Positions 18,158 to 29,478 of a DNA stretch of 64,000 nucleotides are shown here, piece after piece. Under the pieces are notes generated by a model. That model searched no databases. It was not told the DNA's origin and was given only the letters and a program-made list of their open reading frames with translations. The translations under genes and the position numbers were made by a program. The stretch's first letter is position 1. Each line of letters starts with the position of its first letter. Source of the DNA: Paractinoplanes abujensis (lineage in GTDB: Bacteria; Actinomycetota; Actinomycetes; Mycobacteriales; Micromonosporaceae); the NCBI RefSeq assembly GCF_014204895.1, contig NZ_JACHMF010000001.1, forward strand, positions 3,348,001 to 3,412,000, read 5' to 3'.

Positions 18158-20770
18158 TCAGAGGGCGGCGGCCAGTTTGCGGCGGGACGTGATGCCGAGT
18201 TTCCGGTAGATGCGGGTCAGGTGGTATTCGACGGTGGAGGTGCTGAGGAACAGGCGGGCGGCGATCTCGGTGTTGGTGGACCCGGCGGCGGCCAGGGTGG
18301 CGACCTGACGTTCCTGCGGAGTGAGGTGGCCGCCGGTGCGGGCGGCGGGGGCGGGGAAGACTTCGCCTGTCGCGAGCAGTTCGGACCGCGTACGGGAAAC
18401 GAAAGCGGCCGCACCCATGTGGGTGAACAGGTCATGGGCGTGGTGCAGGTGGACCCGTGCGTCGGCTCGGCGGCGCCGGCGGCGCAACCATTCGCCGTAG
18501 AGCAGGTGGGTGCGCGCGAGTTCGGTGACGATCCGGGTGCGGCCGAGGTGGTCCAGCGCCTCCCGGTACAGAGCGTCGGGGTCGTCGGCCATCAAGGCCC
18601 GGCAGCGCGCGAGCAGGCCCAGGGCCCACGGGGTGCCGCTGACGGGGGCGCGCTGCTCCATCCGTACGAGGGCCGTTTTGGCCGTCTCGTGGTCGCCGCT
18701 GCGCACGCCGGCTTCCACGATCTCGGGGAGGGATCGGGTGGCGGCGCCCGGCTTGTCCCACTCGAGCGAGGGTTGGACGCAGGCCAGCGCGGCCGGGTAG
18801 TCGCCGAGGCTGATCTCCAGGACGGCCAGGGAGTTGCGGACCAGGAAGCCGAGGCCGGTCGCGGCGGCGGCCAGCGCCCGCGCCTCGGTCTCGCGGCCCT
18901 GCCAGGCCAGCAGTTCGATGCGTTGCGGCTCGCCGCGCATCGGCTGGCCGACCACGCGGGACAGGCCGGTCAGTTCGTCCTGCAGCGCCTCGGCGGCGTC
19001 GAAACGGCCCGCCCGCAGTTCCCAGGCGACACCGACGGCGAGGGTGGTGCGCAACGAGCCCAGGGCGCCGTTGTCCCGGTCGTACGCTTCGAGCCGGCTC
19101 CACGCCCGCCGGCCCGCTTCCTCGTCCCACAGGTCGTCGGCGGCGAGGATGCTGATCACGGCGAGCGGCAGGCCGTCGTCGGTGTCCACGGCGGCCAGCG
19201 CGTCGCGCAGCAGCGGCACGGCGGTGCGGTAGTCGCCGGTGATGCGGGTGGCGAAGCCGATCAGGAACGGGTCCGCCGGCGCTGGGGCGGCCAGCACCGT
19301 GCGAGCCAGCTCCAGCATGGTGGCCTGATCGCTGGTGACCAGCATGGCCTGCAGCGCCTCGAACATCATCCGGCGGGCCAGCGGGGCGTCCTCGGCGGTG
19401 ATCGAGGCGGCCGCCTCCAGCAGGATCCGGGGTGCCGCGTCGTAGCGCCCCGCGTACATCTCGGCGGTGGCCCGGGCCTGGCGGGCCAGCGCGCGGGGCA
19501 CGGGACGGTCGAGGCCGGGTTCGGCGCGGTCGAGCATCTGCCCGGCCGCCACCGGGTCACCCAGCACCAGGTGGGCCCGGGCCGCCGCGACCAGCCGCGA
19601 CGCCTGCGCGCGGGGGCCGGGTGAGAGGTCGGCCGCGCGGGCCAGGAAGGCCGCCCGTACGGCATGGCCGCCGCGTTCCGACGCCTTCTCCAGCAGCGCG
19701 GCCACGTCCTCGTCGAGCCCGATCGTGGCCTGCGCGCGATGCCACGCGTGCCGGTCCGGATCCCGTACGGGGTCGTGCACGGCGGCCAGGGCGGCATGCA
19801 CCCGCCGCCGGTCGGACGGGTCGGCGCCGCGATGCACGGCCGAGCGGATCAGCGGGTGCCGGAAGTCGAGCGCCGGCGTCAGAAGGCCGGCCGACAGCGC
19901 GACGTCGGCTTCGTGGGCGGCGATGCCCAGCTGCACCGCGGCCCGCCAGAGCAGTGCCGGGTCGCCGGGCGACGCGACCGACACGAGCAGCAGCAACAGG
20001 CGGGCGGGCGCGGGCAGCGGGCTGATCTGCCCCAGGAAGTGCGTCTCGAGCAGGTCGCCGACGGGGAGCGGGGCGGGCAGCGGGACCAGGCCGGCCAGCT
20101 GGCCCGGGGTCAGGGTGCGGGCCAGCTCGATCAGGGCCAGCGGGTTGCCCCCGGTGCCGGCGGCGAGGTGGTCAGCCACCGTGTCGTCGAGGTGCCCGGC
20201 GACGCGGGCTGTCAGCAGGCTGCGGGCGTCGGCGCGGGGCAGGCCGGTCAGCGTCGTGACGGGCAGCCCGCCCAGCCGCGCCAGGCCGTCGGGGCGGGTG
20301 GCGAAGAGCAGGCCCAGGGCTTCGGCGTGCAGGCGGCGGGCGACGAACGTGAGCGCGTCGGCCGTTTCCCGGTCGAGCCACTGCGCGTCGTCGATCACGC
20401 AGATCAGGGGTTCCGGTGTGGACACGCCGGCCAGCAGGGTCAGCGTGGCCATGCCGACGAGGTAGCGGTCGGCGGGGCCGCCGGCGGTGTGCCCGAACGC
20501 CGTGCGCAGGGCGCCGGCCTGGGGTGCGGGCAGCGCGTCGAGGCGGGGCAGCCAGGGTCGTAGCAGCCGGTGCAGGGCCGCGTAGCCGAGGCACATCTCG
20601 GGCTCGGCCCCGGCGATCGGCACGACCCGGACACCGCCGGCCTGGCCCAGCAGGCTGGTCTTGCCGGTGCCGGGTTCGCCGGCCAGCACCAGCGTGCCGC
20701 TGCGGCCGTCGCGCACCCCGGCCACCAGTCCGGCCAGCATCCGTTGTTCCTCGTGACGACCGACGAACAT
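18158..20770 (-). CDS. LuxR-family regulator of the LAL type
   Basis: An 870-residue large ATP-binding LuxR regulator. The N-terminal AAA-type NTPase has Walker A AGEPGTGKTSLL (about 30-41) and Walker B LICVIDDAQWLD. A long helical TPR-like middle follows, then a C-terminal LuxR helix-turn-helix: LTPQERQVATLAAAGSTNTE to STVEYHLTRIYRKLGITS. LAL proteins integrate small-molecule or protein signals and activate catabolic or polyketide genes. It is the second of two tandem LAL genes; 63 bp separate it from the upstream paralogue, so co-transcription is likely. Confidence 0.93.
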   Translation of the reverse strand: MFVGRHEEQRMLAGLVAGVRDGRSGTLVLAGEPGTGKTSLLGQAGGVRVVPIAGAEPEMCLGYAALHRLLRPWLPRLDALPAPQAGALRTAFGHTAGGPADRYLVGMATLTLLAGVSTPEPLICVIDDAQWLDRETADALTFVARRLHAEALGLLFATRPDGLARLGGLPVTTLTGLPRADARSLLTARVAGHLDDTVADHLAAGTGGNPLALIELARTLTPGQLAGLVPLPAPLPVGDLLETHFLGQISPLPAPARLLLLLVSVASPGDPALLWRAAVQLGIAAHEADVALSAGLLTPALDFRHPLIRSAVHRGADPSDRRRVHAALAAVHDPVRDPDRHAWHRAQATIGLDEDVAALLEKASERGGHAVRAAFLARAADLSPGPRAQASRLVAAARAHLVLGDPVAAGQMLDRAEPGLDRPVPRALARQARATAEMYAGRYDAAPRILLEAAASITAEDAPLARRMMFEALQAMLVTSDQATMLELARTVLAAPAPADPFLIGFATRITGDYRTAVPLLRDALAAVDTDDGLPLAVISILAADDLWDEEAGRRAWSRLEAYDRDNGALGSLRTTLAVGVAWELRAGRFDAAEALQDELTGLSRVVGQPMRGEPQRIELLAWQGRETEARALAAAATGLGFLVRNSLAVLEISLGDYPAALACVQPSLEWDKPGAATRSLPEIVEAGVRSGDHETAKTALVRMEQRAPVSGTPWALGLLARCRALMADDPDALYREALDHLGRTRIVTELARTHLLYGEWLRRRRRRADARVHLHHAHDLFTHMGAAAFVSRTRSELLATGEVFPAPAARTGGHLTPQERQVATLAAAGSTNTEIAARLFLSTSTVEYHLTRIYRKLGITSRRKLAAAL

Positions 20771-20833
20771 CAGGCATCACCCCCGCGCTCCAGGGGACCA
20801 TCCGGAGCCCGTACGGGTGGCCGGGGCCGGACC

Positions 20834-23548
20834 CTAAACGCCGAGGCTAGGGTCCCGGAGCGCGTCGGCCAGCAGGCGGCGCGACGAGATGCCCAGCTTG
20901 GCGTAGATCCTGGACAAGTGGTACTCAACGGTCTTCTGGCTCACGTAGAGCTCGGCCGCGGCCTCCTGGTTCGTCCGGCCCTGAGCGATCACGTGGGCCA
21001 CCGAGAGCTCGCGTTCGGTCAGCGTCAGGGGGCGGCCGGGGTGGCTGTCGGCGGTGGTCAGGCCGGCGGCGGTCAGGTCCTGCTCGCAGCGCTGCCGGAA
21101 CGGCTCGGCCCGCAGCGTGCCGAAGCGGCGGTGGGCCCGGGTGAGCCAGGTCGCCGCGTCCCGGCGCGATGCGCTGCCCGTCGCCAGGAGCAGTTTCCCG
21201 TACGAGTGCTCCAAGCGCGCACGGTAGAGCGGCGCGGTGTCGTCGTCGACCTCGGCCACCAGGGCCCGCCGGTACGTCTCCTCGGCGTCGCCGGGACGGT
21301 TGCGCGCCTCCGCGATCCGGCCGCCGAGCCGGGCCACGACGTCGCGCAGGTAACCCCCGTCGTGCTCGTCGCGCAGGTCGTGCAGCACCGCCTCGGCGTC
21401 GTCGAGCCGCCCGGCGCCGGTGAGCGCCTCGGCCAGCAACGCCTGCTGCCACAACCGGAAGGGCTGATAGCGCAGGCTGGTGCCGGTGAGCAGCGGCTGC
21501 AGCGCCTGCAGGAGGCCGGCGTCGTCGGCCCGGGCCTGGGCCACGGTGGCCGCGGCCAGCGACGAGTAGACGATGTCGGGCGGTGACCCGAACGACTGCA
21601 CGATGGTGGCCAGTTCGCCCAGGCGGCGCTCGGCGCGGTCCCAGTCGCCGCGGCCGGCGTCGACGCAGACCGACGCGAACCGGCCCGCCGCGTCGAAGGC
21701 CAGCTGGTCCTGGGAGACGGCGACGGCGCGGGCCCGGTCGGCGGCCGACGCGCTCTCGTCCCACTCGCCGGCCAGGTAGTGCACGACGGACTGCAGGGCC
21801 AGCGTGGCCGGGCCGAGCCGGGAGCTCGCGCCCTGCTGGTCGCGCAGCGCGACGGTGCGCAGGTCCGTGCGGGCCCCGGGCAGGTGCCCCAGGAACAGCC
21901 GCATCACGCCCCGGGTGGCCAGGGTGTCGAGGTTGTCGTCGCGCACGTCGACGCTGGACTCGGGCAGGTGGGTGAGGTCGTCCAGCGCGGCGCGGGGACC
22001 GGCGTGCCACATGCGGCCGGTGGCGACCAGCGCGCGGGCCAGGTCGGTGGTGGCCGGGTCGAGGTCGCCGATCGTCAGGGTCTGCCGGGCGATCTCGACG
22101 GTCTCCGCGCCGCGCCCGCCCGCGATCGTGATCTGGGCCAGGAACAGGGCGGCCAGGGCGGCCACCCAGCCCGCTCCGGGCTCCTCCCGCGCCTGTCTCA
22201 GGTGGGCCTCGGCGGTGGGGATGCGGCCCGTCATCATGTCCATGATCCCGAGGACGCAGCTGCGCAGCGGGCCCGGCGCGCAGTCCTCGACCTGCGGCCG
22301 CAGCGGCAGGGCGGTGTCGGCCCGCAGGGTGAGCAGCGACTGGGCGCACGCGGTGAGCAGCCGCCGTTCCCGGTCGTCGCGGCCCGCGGACAGCGCCGAG
22401 GCCCAGCGCAGGCGGGTGGCGGCCACGGCGTTGCGCCCGGCCGCGGCCTCGGCCAGCCCGGACTGTTCGAGCTCGGCGGCCAGGCCCTCGTCGGTGGTCG
22501 ACGCCGCGGCCACCCGATGGGCCCAGCTCGCGGCCGTGCCGACGAGGTGGGCCGCGCCGGCGTGCAGGACGCGGCGGCGTCCGGGGCCGAGCGCGTCGTA
22601 GAGCGCGTCGCGTTGCAGGGAGTGCACCAGGCCGACGGGGCTCTGCGGCTCGTTGGGCCACCACACAGCCAGGCCGGCCGCCAGCGCCGGGCCGAGCGCC
22701 CGGGCCGGATCGGCCAGCCCGGCCAGCCGCCCGGCCGCGGCCAGCGGCACCCTGGCGTCCAGCACGGCCAGCGCGTCCAGCAGGTCGCGGGACTCCGCGG
22801 GCAGCCGGTCGAGCTGGGCCTTGATGGCGACCAGCAGCGAGCGCGGCACCGGCCAGCGGCGCAGGCCTTCGTCGCGCAGCACGTCGGCGGGCACCTCGGC
22901 CAGCACCGTGCGCAGGTGCAGCGGGTGGCCGCCGGTGTAGTCGTGCAACCGGTCGATGAGCCCCGGCGTCAGCGGGCCCTCGAGCATCACGCCCGCCAGC
23001 CTCGCCACCGCGTCGCCGTCCAGGCCGCCGAGCAGCACCTTCGTCGCCTGGTCGGCGGAACGCAGCAGCTGGTCCAGCGGCTCAGCGGCCGGCCGGGTCG
23101 CCAGCAGGGTCAGCACCCGGTCGGACCACAGCCGCCGCAGCACGAAGCCGAGCGCCCGCGTCGACTGCCGGTCGGCCCAATGCAGGTCGTCCACGATCAC
23201 CGCGACCGGCCGGCCCGGCTTCTGCAGCTCACCCAGCAGCAGGAGCAGCTGCCCGCCGATCACGTGCGGCGACGCGTCGGCGGCGGGCGCGGCCAGCGAT
23301 CCCTCCGGTGCGACACGGCTCGCCAGTTGCCCGATCACCCCGTACGGGAAATCGGTCTCGGAGGAATCGGCGGTGGCTCGCAGAACGGTGAAGTCGCTCA
23401 GCGACTCGGCGAAGCTGCTCAGCAGGGCGCTCTTGCCGATGCCGGCCTCGCCCTCGATCACGGCCAGCCGCGACCCACCGGCCCGCACCTCGTCGGCGCA
23501 GGCCCTCAGCTGCTCGGACTCCCCCGCCCGGCCGACGAAGAGCGTCAC
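20834..23548 (-). CDS. LuxR-family regulator of the LAL type
   Basis: A 904-residue LAL regulator, same layout as its downstream neighbour but clearly divergent in sequence. It has Walker A IEGEAGIGKSALLSSF (about 31-46), Walker B VAVIVDDLHWADRQS, a long TPR-like region and a C-terminal HTH, LTERELSVAHVIAQGRTNQE to KTVEYHLSRIYAKLGISS. It is transcribed away from the alpha/beta hydrolase-SDR pair at 23652. The 103-bp intergenic region holds a 13-bp palindrome that could be its operator. A regulatory link to that pair is an inference from divergence only. Confidence 0.93.
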   Translation of the reverse strand: MTLFVGRAGESEQLRACADEVRAGGSRLAVIEGEAGIGKSALLSSFAESLSDFTVLRATADSSETDFPYGVIGQLASRVAPEGSLAAPAADASPHVIGGQLLLLLGELQKPGRPVAVIVDDLHWADRQSTRALGFVLRRLWSDRVLTLLATRPAAEPLDQLLRSADQATKVLLGGLDGDAVARLAGVMLEGPLTPGLIDRLHDYTGGHPLHLRTVLAEVPADVLRDEGLRRWPVPRSLLVAIKAQLDRLPAESRDLLDALAVLDARVPLAAAGRLAGLADPARALGPALAAGLAVWWPNEPQSPVGLVHSLQRDALYDALGPGRRRVLHAGAAHLVGTAASWAHRVAAASTTDEGLAAELEQSGLAEAAAGRNAVAATRLRWASALSAGRDDRERRLLTACAQSLLTLRADTALPLRPQVEDCAPGPLRSCVLGIMDMMTGRIPTAEAHLRQAREEPGAGWVAALAALFLAQITIAGGRGAETVEIARQTLTIGDLDPATTDLARALVATGRMWHAGPRAALDDLTHLPESSVDVRDDNLDTLATRGVMRLFLGHLPGARTDLRTVALRDQQGASSRLGPATLALQSVVHYLAGEWDESASAADRARAVAVSQDQLAFDAAGRFASVCVDAGRGDWDRAERRLGELATIVQSFGSPPDIVYSSLAAATVAQARADDAGLLQALQPLLTGTSLRYQPFRLWQQALLAEALTGAGRLDDAEAVLHDLRDEHDGGYLRDVVARLGGRIAEARNRPGDAEETYRRALVAEVDDDTAPLYRARLEHSYGKLLLATGSASRRDAATWLTRAHRRFGTLRAEPFRQRCEQDLTAAGLTTADSHPGRPLTLTERELSVAHVIAQGRTNQEAAAELYVSQKTVEYHLSRIYAKLGISSRRLLADALRDPSLGV

Positions 23549-23561
23549 CGGATGACCTTAT

Positions 23562-23574
23562 GAACCCCGGGTTC
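23562..23574. promoter_or_regulatory. Palindrome between divergent LAL regulator and hydrolase genes
   Basis: GAACCCCGGGTTC has perfect 6-bp arms around a central C. It lies 14 bp upstream of the LAL gene start and 78 bp from the hydrolase ATG. The position suits autoregulation or control of the divergent pair; no regulator is proven. Confidence 0.3.
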
Positions 23575-23651
23575 GCCCGCGCAACCCGCCCGCGAAGACT
23601 GTGGGCTTTCCCTGATTCCCGACCCCGTACGCCGGTGGTGGGCTGACGGTC

Positions 23652-24443
23652 ATGACGACACCGCTTGTGTTCATCCACGGTCTCTGGCTGCATGCGACCT
23701 CGTGGAACCCGTGGATCGAGATGTTCGCCGCCGAGGGCTACGCGCCGATCGCGCCCGGCTGGCCCGGCGACCCCGACACCGTGGCCGAGGCCCGCGAGAC
23801 CCCCGAGAGCATCGCCGACCACGGCATCGACGACGTGGTCGAGCACTTCGCGCAGATCATCCGCGGTCTGGACGCGCCCCCGATCCTGATCGGTCACTCC
23901 TTCGGCGGCATGATCGCGCAGAAGCTGCTCGGGCAGGACCTGGCCCGGGCCGCCGTCGCGATCGACGCCGCCCAGATCAAGGGCGTGCTGCCGCTGCCGC
24001 TGTCGGCGCTGCGGGCCACCCTGCCAGTGTTCAAGAACCCGGCCAACAAGCACCGCGCGGTGTCGCTGACCGCCGAGCAGTTCCGGTTCGCGTTCGGCAA
24101 CGCGATCCCCGCGGCGGAATCGGACGCGCTGTTCGAGCAGTGGACGATCCCGGCCCCCGGCAAGCCGCTGTTCGAGGCGGCCGCGGCCAACTTCGACCCG
24201 CACTCGCCGGCCAAGGTCGACACAGCCAACCAGAACCGCGGGCCGCTGCTGCTGATGACCGGGGGCAAGGACCACACCGTGCCCGAGGCGGTCACCCGGG
24301 CCACGCTCAAGCAGTACCGGCACTCCGAGGCGGTCACCGACATCACCGAGTTCCCCGACCGGGGTCACTCGCTGACGATCGACAGCGGCTGGCGCGAGGT
24401 CGCCGGCACCGCACTGGCCTGGCTGCGGAAGCAGGGTCTCTGA
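23652..24443 (+). CDS. Alpha/beta hydrolase
   Basis: A 263-residue alpha/beta-hydrolase-fold enzyme. The oxyanion motif FIHGLWLHATSW is near the start. The nucleophile elbow is GHSFGG, the acid lies in TGGKDHTVP and the general base in PDRGHSL. It is cytoplasmic, without a signal peptide. The family covers esterases, lipases, haloperoxidases and C-C hydrolases, and the sequence does not resolve which. Its stop overlaps the start of the following SDR gene by 1 bp (TGATG), so both are made together and may act on one substrate. Confidence 0.9.
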   Translation: MTTPLVFIHGLWLHATSWNPWIEMFAAEGYAPIAPGWPGDPDTVAEARETPESIADHGIDDVVEHFAQIIRGLDAPPILIGHSFGGMIAQKLLGQDLARAAVAIDAAQIKGVLPLPLSALRATLPVFKNPANKHRAVSLTAEQFRFAFGNAIPAAESDALFEQWTIPAPGKPLFEAAAANFDPHSPAKVDTANQNRGPLLLMTGGKDHTVPEAVTRATLKQYRHSEAVTDITEFPDRGHSLTIDSGWREVAGTALAWLRKQGL

Positions 24444-25213
24444 TGGACCTCGGGCTCGCGGGCAAGAACGTGCTCGTCACCGGGGCCAGCCGGGGCATCG
24501 GTCTGGCCGTCACGCAAGCGCTGGCCGCCGAGGGCGCGTCGGTGACGGCCGTGTCCAAGGGCGGCTCGGCCGAGCTCAAGGCCCTCGAGGACACGGGCCG
24601 TGTGGTCTCGGTCCTGGCCGACCTCACGGATCCGGAAGCCGTCGTGGCCGCGGCAGCTCAGGCGGATGTGCTGGTCAACAACGTCGGAGCCGTCCGGCCC
24701 CGCACCGGTGGCTTCCTGTCGGTGACCGACGACGACTGGGCGGCCACCCTGCAGATCAACCTCCTGACCGCCGTACGGATGGCCCGCGCGGTGCTGCCCG
24801 GAATGGTGGAACGCGGGTCGGGCAGCATCGTCACGGTCAGTTCGGTCAACGCCGTCCTGCCGGACCCGCTGGTGCTCGACTACAGCGCGGCCAAAGCCGC
24901 GCTGTCCAGCCTGTGCAAGTCGCTGTCCAAGGAATACGGACCGGCCGGCATCCGGGTCAACACGGTCAGCCCCGGCCCGGTCGCGACCGCGCTGTGGCTG
25001 GGCGACGGCGGGGTCGCCCGAACCGTGGCCGGGGCCACCGGCGCCGACCCGGAAGCGGTCGCCGCGGCCGCCGCCGGCGGCTCGGTCACCGGTCGCTTCA
25101 CCCGGCCCGAGGAGGTCGCCGCCCTCGTCGTGTTCCTGGCCGGCGACCAGGCCGCCAACATCACCGGCGCCGACGTCCGCATCGACGGGGGCCTCGTCAC
25201 CACCCTCTTCTAG
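24443..25213 (+). CDS. Short-chain dehydrogenase/reductase
   Basis: A 256-residue classical SDR. The Rossmann motif TGASRGIG is at about residues 14-21 and NNVG at about 88. The catalytic Ser lies in VTVSSVNA and the YxxxK pair in YSAAKAALSSL. The C-terminus has the usual FLAGDQAANITGADVRIDGG. It is probably NAD(P)-dependent reduction or oxidation of a hydroxyl/keto group. It is translationally coupled to the alpha/beta hydrolase. The substrate is unknown; similar enzymes are often annotated FabG-like, but this context does not indicate fatty acid synthesis. Confidence 0.93.
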   Translation: MDLGLAGKNVLVTGASRGIGLAVTQALAAEGASVTAVSKGGSAELKALEDTGRVVSVLADLTDPEAVVAAAAQADVLVNNVGAVRPRTGGFLSVTDDDWAATLQINLLTAVRMARAVLPGMVERGSGSIVTVSSVNAVLPDPLVLDYSAAKAALSSLCKSLSKEYGPAGIRVNTVSPGPVATALWLGDGGVARTVAGATGADPEAVAAAAAGGSVTGRFTRPEEVAALVVFLAGDQAANITGADVRIDGGLVTTLF

Positions 25214-25230
25214 ACAGCGGGCCGGTCAGC

Positions 25231-26010
25231 TCACGCCACCGTGACCGTGTCGCTCAGATAGCGGTCGGTGCAGGAGAACTCGCCGTTCTCGTCGTTGCCG
25301 CACCAGGCGAACTGGCTGGTGACGCTGACGGCACCGGCCCGCAGCGGCAGCGCGCCCGGCTGGCCTTCGAAGACGAGCCGCGTGGTCTCCCACTGCCCCG
25401 TGCACTCGTACTCGAAGCCGGCGTTGCCGAGCGGGACGCGGCCGTCGACCACCTGGGCCACCGTGATGCCGGCCCCCTTGGCCAGGCTGGAGTCGCACTT
25501 CCAGACGGCGGTCAGGGTGATCGTGTTGTGCGCGGTGTCGACCGAGTCGCCGTAGAAGAAGAGCGTCGGCACCCCGGCGGCGCTGATCGTGTTGCGCGGC
25601 GCCCCGTCGCGCAGCGTGACCGCGCCTTCCAGGGACGTCTGCAGGTTGCCCCCGGGCAGCAGGAAGTCCGCGCTCAGCTTGTGGGTGGCCGGGCCGGGCA
25701 CCACGGCATACGTGAAGGCGTACCAGGTGCGGACGGCGACGTCCTGCGCGCGTCCCGTGCAGTCGAGGAACTGGTTGCCGTGGGCGCCGGTCGTCCGCTC
25801 CCCGACCTCCTGCAGGACCTCCTCGTAAAGGCTGAACCGTCCGGCCGCGACACCACAGTTGACGGTGTAACGGAAGTCGACCGCGGCCCCGCCGGCCACG
25901 ATCGTGGACGAGACCAGCCGCACGGTGGGCGCCGGCGCCGCCGCACTCGCCGGTGCCGCGAGCGCCAGGCCCGACAGCATGAGCACGACCGCCAACAGTA
26001 TGCGTCGCAT
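25231..26010 (-). CDS. Secreted protein of unknown function
   Basis: A 259-residue exported protein with a clear Sec signal peptide (MRRILLAVVLMLSGLALAAPASA). The mature part is beta-rich with several Cys (VNCGV, FLDCTG, WKCDSS, YECTG, AWCGND, FSCTD), which suggests disulfide-linked beta-sandwich domains. No enzymatic motif or known binding module is recognised. It is convergent with the SDR gene, 17 bp away. A role at the cell surface or outside the cell is the only safe inference. Confidence 0.75.
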   Translation of the reverse strand: MRRILLAVVLMLSGLALAAPASAAAPAPTVRLVSSTIVAGGAAVDFRYTVNCGVAAGRFSLYEEVLQEVGERTTGAHGNQFLDCTGRAQDVAVRTWYAFTYAVVPGPATHKLSADFLLPGGNLQTSLEGAVTLRDGAPRNTISAAGVPTLFFYGDSVDTAHNTITLTAVWKCDSSLAKGAGITVAQVVDGRVPLGNAGFEYECTGQWETTRLVFEGQPGALPLRAGAVSVTSQFAWCGNDENGEFSCTDRYLSDTVTVA

Positions 26011-26191
26011 GTGGAATTCTCCCCGATCGGCGAGGAGCCGCGCCCCGTGTCGCAGTTCCCACTCCCCACCCGCTCCGAGGATCTTGCCCTACCCGGCCGC
26101 TCCCGTGGGGGCGGGTGAACTTTGGGCGAACGGCCGAGTACGCGACGCGCGGGCGGGGCACGTTCGGAGGACACGACATGGGAGGTGTGTC

Positions 26192-26432
26192 ATGACCGAA
26201 CCCGCCGGCCAAGGTGGTCTGACCGACCCGGAGATCGCGCTCCGGCACCAGACCGAGGCGCTGACCCAGCGCTTCCCCGACGTCGACCCCGACGAGCTCG
26301 CCGACCGCGTGCACCAGACCTACGACCAGCTGGAGGAGGCGGCCACCGTCGACACGCACCTGGTCGCCATGACCGAGAAACAGGTCACCGAGGACCTGCG
26401 CGAGCAAGGTGAGACGGTGCACGTCCGCAGCG

Positions 26433-26446
<14 letters not shown>
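26192..26446 (+). CDS. Small three-helix protein coupled to glgE
   Basis: An 84-residue acidic protein. The core IALRHQTEALTQRFPDVDPDELADRVHQTYDQLEEAATV reads as three amphipathic helices. It resembles the three-helix-bundle dimerization domain found in small actinobacterial proteins of unknown role. GGAGG lies 6 nt before the ATG. Its last 14 bp overlap the start of glgE in another frame, so the two should be translationally coupled. Whether it binds GlgE or acts on its own is unknown. Confidence 0.75.
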
Positions 26447-28403
<1,957 letters not shown>

Positions 28404-28599
28404 GAACGTCCCGTACCTCTTTGTGCCGGCGGGCCGGCCGGCGAGTCCAGGTGGGTGCGCCAAATCGCGCGCGGCACAGCGGGTGGGAACCGTTGCGGAA
28501 ACAGGACGGCCTGCTGGCCGAGGCCGTCGAGCAGGGCCCGCACCCTGCGGGTGCCGTTCGCTCCGCGGCGGGGCCGAGGAAAAGTCGTACTGTTCGGGT

Positions 28600-29478
28600 A
28601 TGACACAGAGACTCGTCAGCGTGTGGCAACCGTTCTTCCTCGGCGCCGGCAGCCGGCAGGCCGCGGTGGACGCCGCCGTCGAACTGGAGGAGCTCGGTTA
28701 CTCACGGATCTGGTTCTCCGCGGGCTTCGACGAGCGGATCCCGGCCCGCTTCCGCGAGCTGCTGGACGGCACCCGGAGCATCGGCGTCGCCACCGGGATC
28801 GCCTCCATCTGGCACACCGAGCCGGCCGAGGTCGCGGCGCTGACCGAGGACGCGGAGAAGGCCCACCCCGGCCGGTTCCTGCTGGGGCTCGGCACCAGCC
28901 ACGCCGTGCTGGTCGACGGGGACGGCGCCCGCTACCGCAAGCCGTACTCGAAGATGGTCGAATACCTCGACGCCCTCGACGCGGCCGGCCTGGCCCCGGA
29001 GCGCCGCGTCCTGGCCGCGCTCGGCCCGCGCATGCTCGAGCTGTCCCGCAACCGCTCGGCCGGCGCCCACCCGTATTTCACCACGGCCGAGCACACGGCC
29101 GAGGCCCGCGCGGCGATCGGGCCCGACCGGCTGCTCGCCCCCGAGGTGGCCGTGGTCGTCGAGCCCGACCCCGGCCGCGCGCGGGCGATCGCCCGGCAGT
29201 ACACCGCCGGATATCTCACACTGCCGAACTACACCAACAACCTGCGGCGGCTCGGCTGGACCGACGCCGACCTGGCCGGCGCGGGCAGTGACCGCCTGAT
29301 CGACGCCGTCATCCCGTGGGGCACGGCCGAGCAGGTCGCGGCCGGCCTGGAGGAGCACTACCGGGCCGGCGCCGACGAGGTGGCCGTTCAGGTGCTCAAC
29401 GGCGGCGACAACACCGCCTTCCCCGCCGACGCCTTCCGGGCCCTGGCGGGCTACTTGCAGCCCAGACCTTCCTTGTAG
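28600..29478 (+). CDS. LLM-class (probably F420-dependent) oxidoreductase
   Basis: A 292-residue luciferase-like monooxygenase-fold protein. Typical features are ELEELGYSRIWFS near the start, VATGIASIWHTEPAEVA, PGRFLLGLGTSHA and, towards the end, LIDAVIPWGTAEQVAAGLEEH with a GADEVAVQVL strand. In actinomycetes most enzymes with this pattern use coenzyme F420 rather than FMN; that assignment is by family. The ATG at 28600 lies behind GAGGAAAAG. The C-terminus overlaps the convergent putative anti-sigma gene by 28 bp. The substrate is unknown. Confidence 0.85.
   Translation: MTQRLVSVWQPFFLGAGSRQAAVDAAVELEELGYSRIWFSAGFDERIPARFRELLDGTRSIGVATGIASIWHTEPAEVAALTEDAEKAHPGRFLLGLGTSHAVLVDGDGARYRKPYSKMVEYLDALDAAGLAPERRVLAALGPRMLELSRNRSAGAHPYFTTAEHTAEARAAIGPDRLLAPEVAVVVEPDPGRARAIARQYTAGYLTLPNYTNNLRRLGWTDADLAGAGSDRLIDAVIPWGTAEQVAAGLEEHYRAGADEVAVQVLNGGDNTAFPADAFRALAGYLQPRPSL

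Noticed and set aside
28404..28599. Minus-strand reading ALLDGLGQQAVLFPQRFPPA in the gap after glgE
   Set aside because: It is open and has fair third-position GC, but no start with a ribosome-binding site and no recognisable family; it could be a remnant but I cannot support it.
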